DNA from: Pseudomonas libanensis
GTDB lineage: Bacteria; Pseudomonadota; Gammaproteobacteria; Pseudomonadales; Pseudomonadaceae
Assembly (NCBI RefSeq): GCF_001439685.1
Contig: NZ_JYLH01000001.1
Location: 62,001 to 126,000 of the forward strand
Reading direction: 5' to 3'
Length of the DNA: 64,000 nucleotides
Shown: positions 38,578 to 47,845 of the stretch, piece after piece
Position numbering within the stretch: the stretch's first letter is position 1
Layout: each line of letters opens with the position of its first letter
Translations under genes and position numbers: made by a program
Notes under the pieces: generated by a model
Told to the model about the DNA's origin: nothing
What the model saw: the letters and a program-made list of their open reading frames with translations, nothing else
Databases searched by the model: none

Positions 38578-40020
38578 ATGCAGCTCAAAGATACCCAGTT
38601 GTTCCGCCAGCAAGCTTTTATCGATGGCGCTTGGGTCGATGCGGACAACGGTCAGACCATCAAGGTCAACAACCCGGCCACGGGTGAAATTCTCGGCAGC
38701 GTGCCGAAGATGGGCGCCGCGGAAACCCGCCGCGCCATCGAAGCCGCCGACAAGGCTCTGCCGGCCTGGCGTGCCCTTACCGCCAAGGAGCGCGCCAACA
38801 AGCTGCGCCGTTGGTTCGAACTGCTGATCGAAAACCAGGACGACCTCGGCCGCCTGATGACCCTCGAGCAAGGCAAGCCGCTGGCCGAAGCCAAGGGCGA
38901 AATCGTCTACGCCGCGTCCTTTATCGAGTGGTTTGCCGAAGAAGCCAAGCGCATCTATGGCGATGTGATTCCAGGCCACCAACCTGACAAGCGCCTGATC
39001 GTGATCAAGCAGCCTATCGGCGTGACCGCTGCGATCACTCCGTGGAATTTCCCTGCTGCCATGATCACCCGCAAAGCCGGCCCGGCCCTGGCTGCCGGCT
39101 GCACCATGGTGATCAAGCCAGCCTCGCAAACGCCGTTCTCGGCCCTGGCCCTGGTTGAGCTGGCGCACCGCGCCGGTATCCCGAAAGGCGTGCTCAGCGT
39201 AGTCACCGGCAGCGCTGGCGACATCGGCGGCGAGCTGACCAGCAACCCGATCGTGCGCAAATTGTCCTTTACCGGCTCGACCGAAATCGGTCGCCAGCTG
39301 ATGGCCGAATGCGCCAAGGACATCAAGAAAGTCTCCCTGGAGTTGGGCGGTAACGCGCCGTTCATCGTGTTCGACGACGCCGACCTGGATAAGGCCGTCG
39401 AAGGCGCGATCATCTCCAAGTACCGCAACAACGGCCAGACCTGCGTGTGCGCCAACCGCCTGTACATCCAGGATTCGGTGTACGACGCCTTCGCTGAAAA
39501 ACTCAAGGTGGCCGTGGCTAAATTGAAAATCGGCAACGGTCTGGAAGAAGGCACCACCACGGGCCCGCTGATCGACGAAAAAGCCGTGGCCAAGGTCCAG
39601 GAGCACATTGCCGATGCCCTGGGCAAAGGCGCCAAGCTGCTGGCCGGTGGCAAGGCGATGGAAGGCAACTTCTTCGAGCCGACCATCCTGGTCGATGTGC
39701 CGAAAGACGCCGCTGTCGCCAAGGAAGAAACCTTCGGCCCGCTGGCGCCGCTGTTCCGTTTCAAAGACGAAGCCGATGTGATCGCCATGGCCAACGACAC
39801 CGAGTTCGGCCTGGCCTCGTACTTCTATGCCCGCGACCTGGGGCGGGTGTTCCGTGTGGCCGAGGCCCTGGAATATGGCATGGTCGGCGTCAACACCGGG
39901 TTGATCTCCAACGAAGTCGCGCCGTTCGGCGGCATTAAAGCCTCGGGCCTGGGCCGTGAGGGCTCCAAGTACGGGATCGAGGATTACCTGGAAATCAAAT
40001 ACCTCTGCCTGGGCATCTGA
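38578..40020 (+). CDS. gabD: Succinate-semialdehyde dehydrogenase (NADP+)
   Basis: 480 residues from the ATG at 38578 (AAGGAA upstream). Aldehyde dehydrogenase features: ITPWNFPAAMITRK (cofactor site), FTGSTEIGRQL, catalytic Glu in LELGGNAPF, catalytic Cys in NNGQTCVCANR, and the GabD C-terminus SGLGREGSKYGIEDYLEIKY. It oxidises succinate semialdehyde to succinate, the second step of GABA breakdown; the first-step enzyme is the next gene. Confidence 0.95.
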   Translation: MQLKDTQLFRQQAFIDGAWVDADNGQTIKVNNPATGEILGSVPKMGAAETRRAIEAADKALPAWRALTAKERANKLRRWFELLIENQDDLGRLMTLEQGKPLAEAKGEIVYAASFIEWFAEEAKRIYGDVIPGHQPDKRLIVIKQPIGVTAAITPWNFPAAMITRKAGPALAAGCTMVIKPASQTPFSALALVELAHRAGIPKGVLSVVTGSAGDIGGELTSNPIVRKLSFTGSTEIGRQLMAECAKDIKKVSLELGGNAPFIVFDDADLDKAVEGAIISKYRNNGQTCVCANRLYIQDSVYDAFAEKLKVAVAKLKIGNGLEEGTTTGPLIDEKAVAKVQEHIADALGKGAKLLAGGKAMEGNFFEPTILVDVPKDAAVAKEETFGPLAPLFRFKDEADVIAMANDTEFGLASYFYARDLGRVFRVAEALEYGMVGVNTGLISNEVAPFGGIKASGLGREGSKYGIEDYLEIKYLCLGI

Positions 40021-40104
40021 CCGGCAAGAGCTTGCAGCAAACGCAGAGGGCACGAGAGCGCTGCCCCTTTGCGTGTTCCACATGGTTATTCGCAGTGGCC
40101 GGGA

Positions 40105-40198
40105 AAGCTGTGGCAGTCGATCATCGCATGCTGCCGTAGTTGCCTCCCCGCCACGTATGCCTTGGACTACGCCACCCGATGAGTGGCGAATGAGGACT
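40105..40198 (+). ncRNA. gabT RNA-motif leader (two hairpins before gabT)
   Basis: GGCAG/CTGCC (40112-40116 and 40131-40135) and CGCCAC/GTGGCG (40170-40175 and 40183-40188) form two hairpins; the second ends just before the gabT ribosome site. A conserved RNA motif named gabT is known upstream of gabT in Pseudomonas. Location and structure fit, but I have not matched it base by base. Possible cis-regulator of gabT translation. Confidence 0.6.
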
Positions 40199-40200
40199 TT

Positions 40201-41478
40201 ATGAGCAAGACCAACGCTTCCCTGATGAAACGCCGCGAAGCCGCTGTACCCCGCGGTGTTGGCCAGATTCACCCGATTTTCGCCGAATCCGCGAAGAACG
40301 CCACGGTGACCGACGTAGAAGGTCGCGAGTTCATCGACTTCGCCGGCGGTATCGCCGTGTTGAACACCGGTCACGTGCACCCGAAAATCATCGCCGCCGT
40401 GACCGAGCAGCTCAACAAGCTGACGCACACCTGCTTCCAGGTGCTGGCCTACGAGCCCTACGTAGAGGTGTGTGAGAAAGTCGCTGCCAAGGTGCCAGGT
40501 GATTTCGCCAAGAAAACCCTGCTGGTCACCACCGGTTCCGAAGCGGTCGAGAACGCCGTGAAGATCGCCCGCGCTGCCACTGGCCGTGCTGGCGTGATCG
40601 CCTTCACCGGTGCCTACCACGGTCGCACCATGATGACCCTGGGCCTGACCGGTAAAGTCGTGCCTTACTCGGCTGGCATGGGCCTGATGCCAGGCGGCGT
40701 GTTCCGTGCGCTGTACCCGAACGAGCTGCACGGTGTGAGTGTCGACGACTCCATCGCCAGCATCGAACGCATCTTCAAGAACGATGCCGAGCCGCGTGAT
40801 ATCGCCGCCATCATCATCGAGCCGGTGCAGGGCGAAGGCGGCTTCTACGTCGCGCCGAAAGCCTTCATGAAGCGCTTGCGCGACCTGTGCGACCAGCACG
40901 GCATCCTGCTGATCGCCGACGAAGTGCAAACCGGTGCCGGCCGTACCGGTACCTTCTTCGCCATGGAACAGATGGGCGTGGCCGCCGACCTGACCACCTT
41001 CGCCAAATCCATCGCTGGCGGCTTCCCGCTGGCCGGTGTGTGCGGCAAGGCCGAATACATGGACGCCATCGCCCCGGGCGGCCTGGGCGGCACCTACGCC
41101 GGCAGCCCGATTGCGTGCGCGGCGGCCCTGGCCGTGATGGAAGTGTTCGAAGAAGAGCACCTGCTGGACCGCTGCAAAGCTGTGGGCGAGCGCCTGGTGA
41201 CGGGCCTCAAGGCTATCCAGGCCAAGTACCCGGTAATCGGTGACGTGCGTGCCCTGGGCGCGATGATCGCGGTCGAGCTGTTTGAAGAGGGCGACAGCCA
41301 CAAGCCTAACGCGGCGGCCGTCGCGGCCGTGGTGGCCAAGGCGCGTGACAAGGGCCTGATCCTGCTGTCCTGCGGCACCTACGGCAATGTGTTGCGCGTC
41401 CTCGTGCCGCTGACCTCGCCGGACGAGCAGTTGGACAAGGGCTTGGCGATCATCGAGGAGTGCTTCTCCGAGCTGTAA
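40201..41478 (+). CDS. gabT: 4-aminobutyrate aminotransferase
   Basis: 425 residues. Class III aminotransferase with HPIFAESAKNATVTD, TTGSEAVENAVKIARAATG, IIEPVQGEGGF, DEVQTGAGRTGTFF and the PLP Lys in TFAKSIAGGFPLAG. It converts GABA and 2-oxoglutarate to succinate semialdehyde and glutamate. Start at ATG 40201 (TGAGGA upstream). It follows gabD by 180 bp. Confidence 0.95.
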   Translation: MSKTNASLMKRREAAVPRGVGQIHPIFAESAKNATVTDVEGREFIDFAGGIAVLNTGHVHPKIIAAVTEQLNKLTHTCFQVLAYEPYVEVCEKVAAKVPGDFAKKTLLVTTGSEAVENAVKIARAATGRAGVIAFTGAYHGRTMMTLGLTGKVVPYSAGMGLMPGGVFRALYPNELHGVSVDDSIASIERIFKNDAEPRDIAAIIIEPVQGEGGFYVAPKAFMKRLRDLCDQHGILLIADEVQTGAGRTGTFFAMEQMGVAADLTTFAKSIAGGFPLAGVCGKAEYMDAIAPGGLGGTYAGSPIACAAALAVMEVFEEEHLLDRCKAVGERLVTGLKAIQAKYPVIGDVRALGAMIAVELFEEGDSHKPNAAAVAAVVAKARDKGLILLSCGTYGNVLRVLVPLTSPDEQLDKGLAIIEECFSEL

Positions 41479-41499
41479 CCCGCTTCGGAGTGCTGTAAC

Positions 41500-41626
41500 T
41501 GTGGGAGGGGGCTTGCTCCCTCGCCACAGATTACCGTCGGTTGCTCAAGGTAGACTTGTCAGAACTGACGCAAGTGCACAGACAATGAGTTCCAAATGTG
41601 GGAGGGGGCAAGCCCCCTCCCACATT
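41500..41626. repeat. Two REP elements, one a perfect palindrome
   Basis: GTGGGAGGGGGCTTGCTCCC at 41500-41520 and a compact palindrome TGTGGGAGGGGGCAAGCCCC onward (41595-41626). They separate gabT from the convergent diguanylate cyclase gene and could serve as terminator for both. Confidence 0.85.
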
Positions 41627-41635
41627 GGACCGAGT

Positions 41636-42637
41636 CTAGCCTGCGATAACGCGGTTCTTGCCCAGGCGCTTGGCCTCATACATCGCCGCATCCGCCCGGG
41701 CGAACAGGCTGTCGAGGGTGGAGTCATCCTCGCGCAAGCTGGCCAGGCCCTGGCTGACGGTCACGTTGAACTCGCGGCCCTCATAGCTGAACAGCAGAGC
41801 CTGGATCTCCTTGCCCAGCCGTTCGGCCACTTGCAGGGCCATCTCCGGTGCGCAACCGGGCAGTACGGCGGCGAATTCTTCGCCGCCAATGCGCCCGAAC
41901 AAGTCGCCACGGCGCAGTACCCCGCGACCACTCTCGGCAATGCGCCGCAGCACCTGGTCGCCCTCCAGGTGGCCGTAGGTGTCGTTGATGTCCTTGAAAT
42001 CATCGATGTCCAGCAACAGGAAAGCCAGCGCCGTGCCCTGCACGCAGGCGTTGTCGAACGCTTGGTTGGCGCATTCGAAGAAGTGCCGGCGGTTGCTGCT
42101 TTGGGTCAGCACGTCGGTGGTGGCGAGGCGGTGCAGTTCCAGCTCCAGCAGCTTCTTTTCGGTGATGTCTTCGGCCATGCCGACCACGATCAGCGGCTCG
42201 CCAGGCACCACCTGCTGGTTGATGTAGCACTTGTCGCACAGCCAGCGGATTTGCCCGTCGGCGGTGATGATGCGGTACTCGCGGTCTTCCACGGCGCCCT
42301 GTTCCAGCACGCGGGCCAGGCTGTGTTCGGCGTAGTCGAGGTCTTCGGGGTGAACACTGTTGCGCCATTCCCGGTGATCTGCCAGCAGCAAGCCGGCTGA
42401 ACGGCCAAAGATGCGCTCGTAGGCCGGGCTCACATACAGCACGCGGCGCGTTTCCCAGTCGATGGCCCACAGCACCGCGTTCACGCTGACCAGCAGTGTA
42501 CTGAGCAGTTGCTCACGCTCACTCAGTCGCTCGACTTCGCCCTGGGCATGCATCAACGCCAATAGGGTCGCCGCCGCGGCCGGGCGCGGCGGCTCGGCAG
42601 TGGGCACATCGGGCAGGCAGGGCTTTTCGTGAACCAT
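41636..42637 (-). CDS. PAS-GGDEF diguanylate cyclase
   Basis: 333 residues: a PAS domain (~45-175; VLYVSPAYERIFGRSAG, HPEDLDYAEHSLARV) followed by GGDEF. The active site is GGEEF, and the product-inhibition site RRGD lies exactly five residues before it, so an active, feedback-inhibited cyclase is expected. No membrane segment. By position it corresponds to P. aeruginosa PA0290. It makes cyclic-di-GMP in response to a PAS-sensed signal. Confidence 0.9.
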   Translation of the reverse strand: MVHEKPCLPDVPTAEPPRPAAAATLLALMHAQGEVERLSEREQLLSTLLVSVNAVLWAIDWETRRVLYVSPAYERIFGRSAGLLLADHREWRNSVHPEDLDYAEHSLARVLEQGAVEDREYRIITADGQIRWLCDKCYINQQVVPGEPLIVVGMAEDITEKKLLELELHRLATTDVLTQSSNRRHFFECANQAFDNACVQGTALAFLLLDIDDFKDINDTYGHLEGDQVLRRIAESGRGVLRRGDLFGRIGGEEFAAVLPGCAPEMALQVAERLGKEIQALLFSYEGREFNVTVSQGLASLREDDSTLDSLFARADAAMYEAKRLGKNRVIAG

Positions 42638-42795
42638 CGGTACAACTCTCTCTGGGCGCGCCGCAGGATGGAACAGCGGTCACTACAAGGGGTCACCATG
42701 ATGGCGAAGTGTTCTTTGAGAGAGGGGATTTGCGGTGAAGTTCCATGATCGTGACCGATTGGCGGTGCCCGGAAAATGGCGCCAAAAAGCCAGTG

Positions 42796-42819
42796 CGTGG
42801 GAGGGCGAGCCCTCCCACG
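42796..42819 (-). terminator. Palindromic hairpin after desA
   Basis: CGTGGGAGGGC-GA-GCCCTCCCACG: a perfect 11-bp stem with a 2-nt centre, 7 bp beyond the desaturase stop. REP-derived; no T-tract. Confidence 0.55.
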
Positions 42820-42825
42820 TCACCC

Positions 42826-44010
42826 TCAGACCGCCGCAGGCCGCAGCGAATAGGTCTTCAATTGGTGGGCAAAATCGCGCAGGGACTGGATACCGCTGGC
42901 CTCTGCCTCATGCACCCACTCCTTGATCGCAGCCAGCATATCGTGGCCATTGGTGCTGGTCTTGAGCCAGATCTGCTGGAGCGCCAGGCGCTTTTCGTAG
43001 ATCACCTTCAGCGCATGGCTGTGCTCCAGCATGCTCTGGATGCGCAGGTGGTGGCGGTCATCGAGCAAGCTGGTTTCCCGCGACAACAGGCGCTTGGCCC
43101 GGTGGAACTGGTGGCGTACCGAATGATCGACCTTCTCCAGCTCCTGCTTGACCAGCGGGCCAATCACCAACTTGCGATATTGAGCCATGATCTGGAAGCG
43201 GTTGTTGAGGATCGCCATGGCGGTGTCCATGTCCAGGCTGCCCTTGCCTTCGACGCGGTGGGCGATGGGTGCAACACGCTGCACCTTGGCCAGGCGCAGG
43301 AAGCTGAACACTTTGATCCAGGCCCAGCCCAGGTCGAACTCCCACTTCTTCACCGACAGCTTGGCCGAGTTGGGGTAGGTGTGGTGGTTGTTATGCAGCT
43401 CTTCGCCGCCGACGATGATGCCCCACGGCACCAGGTTGGTGGCGGCGTCACGGCATTCGAAGTTGCGATAGCCCACGGCATGGCCCAGGCCATTGATCAC
43501 GCCGGCGGCCCAGAACGGAATCCACATCATCTGGATCGCCCAGATGGTGATACCGATGGTGCCGAACAGCAGCAGGTCGATCACGCCCATGAGCGCCACG
43601 CCCAACAGCGGGAAGCGCGTGTAGAGCTTGCGTTCGATCCAGTCGTCCGGGCAGTTCTTGCCGTAGATGCGCAAGGTCTCGGGGTTTTCCGCCTCGGCAC
43701 GGTACAGCTCGGCGCCTTTGCGCAGCACCGTGGACAGGCCCTTGATCACCGGGCTGTGCGGGTCATCGACGGTTTCGCATTTGGCGTGGTGCTTGCGGTG
43801 GATGGCGGTCCACTCGCGGGTGTTCTGTGCCGTGGTCAGCCACAGCCAGAAGCGGAAGAAGTGTTTAAGGCCCGCATTGAGCTCCAGGGAGCGATGGGCG
43901 GAATAGCGGTGTAGATAGACGGTGACCGCAATGATGGTCACGTGGGTCATCAACAGAGTGACTGCCACCAGTTGCCAGGCTGACAGATCAAGAAAACCGT
44001 TGTACCACAT
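42826..44010 (-). CDS. desA: Acyl-lipid/acyl-CoA delta-9 fatty acid desaturase
   Basis: 394 residues from the ATG at 44010 (the upstream in-frame ATG is unlikely). Three His boxes HRYSAH, HRKHH and HNNHH ligate the di-iron centre; membrane segments flank them (LVAVTLLMTHVTIIAVTV, LLGVALMGVIDLLLFGTIG). The order desA next to a PAS/GGDEF/EAL gene matches PA0286-PA0285 of P. aeruginosa. It introduces a double bond into phospholipid acyl chains to keep membrane fluidity. Confidence 0.9.
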   Translation of the reverse strand: MWYNGFLDLSAWQLVAVTLLMTHVTIIAVTVYLHRYSAHRSLELNAGLKHFFRFWLWLTTAQNTREWTAIHRKHHAKCETVDDPHSPVIKGLSTVLRKGAELYRAEAENPETLRIYGKNCPDDWIERKLYTRFPLLGVALMGVIDLLLFGTIGITIWAIQMMWIPFWAAGVINGLGHAVGYRNFECRDAATNLVPWGIIVGGEELHNNHHTYPNSAKLSVKKWEFDLGWAWIKVFSFLRLAKVQRVAPIAHRVEGKGSLDMDTAMAILNNRFQIMAQYRKLVIGPLVKQELEKVDHSVRHQFHRAKRLLSRETSLLDDRHHLRIQSMLEHSHALKVIYEKRLALQQIWLKTSTNGHDMLAAIKEWVHEAEASGIQSLRDFAHQLKTYSLRPAAV

Positions 44011-44176
44011 AGGCTGTATGGCCCTCAGATAAAGAAAAAAACAGCACACGCATTATCACTTCCTTTGCAGATAAAACCAGTCGCCGTTTGAGATAAGACT
44101 TACAAGGTGTTTCCTCATCTATAATCCTGATCCTTTGTAGGGCGATTCTGGTTATTTAGTAAGGATTACTAAAGAT

Positions 44177-46093
44177 ATGCTGTTTTCATACCGAGGTGCC
44201 CTACGTGCGGGGCTGGTATACCTGCTGGTTTCCATTGTTTGGCTCCAGCTCAGCAACTACGCATTGATCAACTTTATCGATGAGCCGTGGGAGCTGGGGC
44301 GCTGGCTGCAGATGCGCGGTTATGTGTGGGTCAGCCTCAGCGCGTTGGTCATCTACTGGATCGGTCGGCGTTTTGCCCGTGCCCATGCGTTGCAGCAGCC
44401 CCTGAAAGAAAACCGCGAGCGCCTGCGCCAGGCCGCTGCGGTGTTCGATTGCACCCGTGAAGGGGTGCTGGTCACCGATACCCAGGGGCTGATCGTGCAC
44501 GTCAACCGGGCGTTCATGGAGATCACCGGTTATCGCCGCGAAGACGTCATGGGCCAGCGACCAAGCCTGTTCAAGTCCGGCCGCCATTCGTCGAATTTCT
44601 ACCAGCAAATGTTCCAGACCCTGGAGCGCACGGGCGAATGGAGCGGCGAAATCTGGAACCGACGCAAAAGTGGCGAAATTTACCCACAGTGGCAAACCAT
44701 TCGCGTCATCCACGATGACCAGGGCAAGGTCAGCCACTACGTCGCGGTGTTCTCGGATATCAGTGCCATCAAGGACTCCGAACACGAACTGGCGCACCTG
44801 GCTCACCATGACCCGCTCACCGACCTGCCCAACCGCCTGCTGTTCACCGACCGTGCCGAGCAGGCCCTGGCCTCGGCGCAGGTGCACAAGCGCGGTTGCG
44901 CCTTGCTGCTGATGGACCTCGACCACTTCAAGATCATCAACGACAGCCTGGGTCATAACGTCGGCGACCAGTTGCTCAAGCTGGTCGCCGAACGCTTGCG
45001 CGGCTTGTTTGGCCCCGGTGTGACCCTGGCGCGCCTGGGCGGCGACGAGTTCGCCGTGCTCGCGGAAAGTTGTCCACAGGTGCTGCAGGCCGCGGCCTTG
45101 GCACAGCGCATGCTCAATGCCATGAAGGATCCATTCATTTTTGACGGCAACCAGCTGTTTATCAGCGCCAGCATTGGCATCAGCCTGTTTCCCAGCGACG
45201 CCCTGAGCGCCGAGCAATTGCTGCGCAACGCCGACTCCGCCTTGTTCAAGGCCAAGAACGCCGGCCGCGAAGGCTACGCCCTGTACACCGAAGAACTGAC
45301 CGCCCACGCACAGAACCGTGTGGAGATCGCCAGCGAGCTGCGCCGCGCCCTTGACCAGCAAGAGCTGCGCGTCTATTACCAGCCGGTGCACGATTTGCAC
45401 GACAGCCGCCTGGTGGGCGTGGAAGCGCTGGTGCGCTGGGAACACCCGGAACGTGGCCTGATACCGCCGGGCGAGTTCATCCCCATCGCCGAACGCACCG
45501 GCCTGATTGCCGACATTGATGGGTGGGTGCTGGACCAGGCCTGTCGCCAGATGTGCCAGTGGCTGGCCGACGGCGCGCCGCTGAGTTTTATTGCGGTGAA
45601 TGTCTCCAGCCGCTTGTTCGCCCGGCGCGAGCTGTACGAGCAAGTTGCCCAGGTGCTGCACGCCACCGGCCTGGACCCGGCCTTCCTTGAGCTGGAAGTC
45701 ACCGAAAGCGCAGTGATGGACGATCCGGAAGTCGCCCTGGAGCAACTGCATCGCCTGCGCGAACTGGGCCTGCGCCTGGCGATCGACGACTTTGGCACCG
45801 GCTACTCCTCGTTGCTGCGGCTCAAACGCCTGCCGGTGCAGAAACTCAAGATCGACCAGGGCTTTGTGGCGGGCTTGCCCTGGGACGAAGACGACGCGGC
45901 GATTGTGCGCGTGGTGATCGCCTTGGCCAAAAGCATGGGCATGCAAGTGCACGCCGAAGGGATCGAGCAGGTGGAACAGGCGCGGTTCCTGCTGGAGCAG
46001 GAATGCGACATGGGCCAGGGGTATTGGTTTGGCCGGCCGATGCCGGCTGATGAAATCGACTGGACCCGAGCACCTCTGATCCGCCAGGACTAA
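44177..46093 (+). CDS. pipA: PAS-GGDEF-EAL cyclic-di-GMP phosphodiesterase (PA0285/PipA-like)
   Basis: 638 residues: two N-terminal membrane segments (GLVYLLVSIVWLQLSNYAL; MRGYVWVSLSALVIYWIG), a PAS domain (~90-200), GGDEF domain with an intact RLGGDEF but no I-site, and a C-terminal EAL domain with VEALVRWEHP, DDFGTGYSSL and KIDQGF. All main EAL catalytic motifs are present, so hydrolysis of cyclic-di-GMP is the likely net activity. The symbol rests on synteny with desA and on domain order, not on a search. Confidence 0.82.
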   Translation: MLFSYRGALRAGLVYLLVSIVWLQLSNYALINFIDEPWELGRWLQMRGYVWVSLSALVIYWIGRRFARAHALQQPLKENRERLRQAAAVFDCTREGVLVTDTQGLIVHVNRAFMEITGYRREDVMGQRPSLFKSGRHSSNFYQQMFQTLERTGEWSGEIWNRRKSGEIYPQWQTIRVIHDDQGKVSHYVAVFSDISAIKDSEHELAHLAHHDPLTDLPNRLLFTDRAEQALASAQVHKRGCALLLMDLDHFKIINDSLGHNVGDQLLKLVAERLRGLFGPGVTLARLGGDEFAVLAESCPQVLQAAALAQRMLNAMKDPFIFDGNQLFISASIGISLFPSDALSAEQLLRNADSALFKAKNAGREGYALYTEELTAHAQNRVEIASELRRALDQQELRVYYQPVHDLHDSRLVGVEALVRWEHPERGLIPPGEFIPIAERTGLIADIDGWVLDQACRQMCQWLADGAPLSFIAVNVSSRLFARRELYEQVAQVLHATGLDPAFLELEVTESAVMDDPEVALEQLHRLRELGLRLAIDDFGTGYSSLLRLKRLPVQKLKIDQGFVAGLPWDEDDAAIVRVVIALAKSMGMQVHAEGIEQVEQARFLLEQECDMGQGYWFGRPMPADEIDWTRAPLIRQD

Positions 46094-46101
46094 CTCGGTC
46101 G

Positions 46102-46194
46102 ATGTGGGAGCCGGGCTTGCCCGCGAAGGCGGTGTGTCAGCCACTGCATCTTTAACTGCACCACCGCTTTCGCAGGCAAGCCAGCTCCCACAGG
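46102..46194. repeat. REPIN
   Basis: TGTGGGAGCCGGGCTTGCCC and inverted CGCAGGCAAGCCAGCTCCCAC around a ~40 bp centre, after the phosphodiesterase gene. Confidence 0.85.
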
Positions 46195-46283
46195 GTTCTG
46201 CGGCGCCTGTGCAGGAGAGTTTTTTCTGTGAAAACCCTTGCAACCCCATGCCCGGTCAGAAAATTCTTTCTGGTTATATAAAC

Positions 46284-46308
46284 ATTCTTAAATAGTATTT
46301 TTAAGAAT
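46284..46308. promoter_or_regulatory. Dyad upstream of oscA, candidate sulfur-regulator site
   Basis: ATTCTTAAA-TAGTATT-TTTAAGAAT, perfect 9-bp arms about 80 bp before oscA. The core ATAGTATTT recurs upstream of the atsR gene (58164-58172). CysB, a LysR-type activator, is known to control sulfate and sulfonate genes in Pseudomonas, so a CysB site or an associated promoter is plausible. Confidence 0.5.
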
Positions 46309-46388
46309 ATCCGCGCTTATCTACTATCGCCCTCACGCCGCAAGCAGTGCCGCCACTGCCAGGCACTATTCATTTCAGGAGCGAGACC

Positions 46389-46571
46389 ATGAGCGCATCT
46401 CTACGTAGCGTCGACGGCCAGGACGAAGCAACCATTTTGCGTGAGATCCAGAGCGCCCTGCGCGATCTGCGGTTCGGCGCAGTGGAAATCACCGTGCACA
46501 ACGCTCAAGTGGTACAGATCGAACGCAAGGAAAAATTCCGCCTGCAGAACCCGGGTAACAAACCGAGCTGA
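46389..46571 (+). CDS. oscA: OscA-like sulfur-starvation small protein (DUF2292)
   Basis: 60 residues from the ATG at 46389 (AGGAGCG upstream): [22 protein letters not shown] and [12 protein letters not shown] define DUF2292/OscA. In P. putida and P. aeruginosa oscA lies next to sbp and is needed for growth on organosulfur compounds. Same order here. Cytoplasmic, no known biochemical activity. Confidence 0.88.
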   Translation: MSASLRSVDGQDEATILREIQSALRDLRFGAVEITVHNAQVVQIERKEKFRLQNPGNKPS

Positions 46572-46636
46572 GCAAGAACGGCGATAGACCCGCAACTATA
46601 AGAAAAGCCAACACTCAAGAATTTTCAGGAGCTTCT

Positions 46637-47647
46637 ATGTCGTCGATTCGCCGTTATGCCTTGGCCGCGCTGGCCAGTGCCGTGTTTGCCGGTTCCGCCG
46701 TTGCCAAGGACTACGAACTGCTCAACGTTTCGTACGACCCGACCCGTGAGCTGTACCAGGACTACAACGCCGAGTTCACCAGCTTCTGGAAGCAGTCCCA
46801 CCCCGGCGACAACGTCAAGATCCAGCAATCCCACGGCGGCTCCGGCAAGCAGGGCCGGGCGGTGATCGACGGCCTGCGCGCCGACGTGGTGACCCTGGCC
46901 CTGGCCGGCGACATCGATGAAATCGCCAAACTGGGCAAGACCCTGCCGGAAAACTGGCAGACCCGCCTGCCAGACGCCAGCACCCCGTACACCTCGACCA
47001 TCGTGTTCTTGGTGCGCAAGGGCAACCCCAAGGGCATCAAGGACTGGGGCGACCTGATCAAGAAAGACGTGTCGGTGATCACGCCAAACCCGAAAACCTC
47101 CGGTGGTGCGCGCTGGAACTTCCTCGCCGCCTGGGCCTACGGCCTCAAGACCGGTGGCAGCGAAGCCAAGGCCCAGGAATACGTGAAAGAGCTGTTCAAG
47201 CACGTCCCGGTACTGGACACCGGCGCCCGCGGATCTACCATTACCTTCGTCAACAACGGTCAGGGTGACGTGTTGCTGGCTTGGGAAAACGAGGCGTTCC
47301 TGGCCTTGAAAGAAGATGGCGGCGCCGACAAGTTCGACATCGTCGTGCCGTCCCTGTCGATCCTTGCGGAGCCACCGGTGGCCGTAGTCGACAAGAACGC
47401 CGAGAAAAAGGGCAATACCGAGATCGCCACCGCGTACCTCAACCACCTGTACAGCCCGGCTGGCCAGGAGATTGCGGCGAAGAACTTCTACCGACCACGG
47501 GATGAGAAAGTCGCCGCCAAGTATGCCCAGCAGTTCCCGAAACTGGACCTGGTGACGATCGACAAGGACTTCGGTGGCTGGAAAACGGCCCAACCGAAAT
47601 TCTTCAATGATGGTGGCGTGTTCGACCAGATCTACACGGCGCAGTAA
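46637..47647 (+). CDS. sbp: Periplasmic sulfate-binding protein
   Basis: 336 residues. Signal peptide ([22 protein letters not shown]), then [34 protein letters not shown] and LWENEAFL-type regions ([12 protein letters not shown]) of the sulfate/thiosulfate binding family. It binds sulfate in the periplasm for CysTWA, whose genes follow after a 198-bp gap filled by a large palindrome. Confidence 0.95.
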   Translation: MSSIRRYALAALASAVFAGSAVAKDYELLNVSYDPTRELYQDYNAEFTSFWKQSHPGDNVKIQQSHGGSGKQGRAVIDGLRADVVTLALAGDIDEIAKLGKTLPENWQTRLPDASTPYTSTIVFLVRKGNPKGIKDWGDLIKKDVSVITPNPKTSGGARWNFLAAWAYGLKTGGSEAKAQEYVKELFKHVPVLDTGARGSTITFVNNGQGDVLLAWENEAFLALKEDGGADKFDIVVPSLSILAEPPVAVVDKNAEKKGNTEIATAYLNHLYSPAGQEIAAKNFYRPRDEKVAAKYAQQFPKLDLVTIDKDFGGWKTAQPKFFNDGGVFDQIYTAQ

Positions 47648-47658
47648 GCCAAAGTACT

Positions 47659-47815
47659 TGTAGGAGCCTGACTTTCTGTAGGCGCTGGGCTTCTGTGGGA
47701 GCTGGCTTGCCTGCGATAGCATCACCGCGGTGTGACTGATACACCGAGGTGCCTGCATCGCGGGCAAGCCCGGCTCCCACAGAAGCCCAGCGCCTACAGA
47801 AAGCGCGCTCCTACA
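47659..47815. repeat. Nested inverted repeat (REPIN inside a second palindrome)
   Basis: A REPIN core is enclosed by a 31-bp perfect inverted repeat (47672-47702 with 47773-47803; outer part CTTTCTGTAGGCGCTGGGCT), and outside that by TGTAGGAGC/GCTCCTACA (47659-47667, 47807-47815). The transcript could fold into one ~155-nt hairpin between sbp and cysT. Confidence 0.85.
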
Positions 47816-47845
47816 GTGGTGTTTACCCTTTAACCAAGGACTCTT

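Noticed and set aside
38563..41301. 912-codon open frame on the minus strand
   Set aside because: Antisense to gabD and gabT with the same low-complexity composition; no ribosome site or domain.
44201..46249. 682-codon open frame on the minus strand
   Set aside because: Antisense to the GGDEF/EAL gene, including part of a REPIN in its reading; not a gene.
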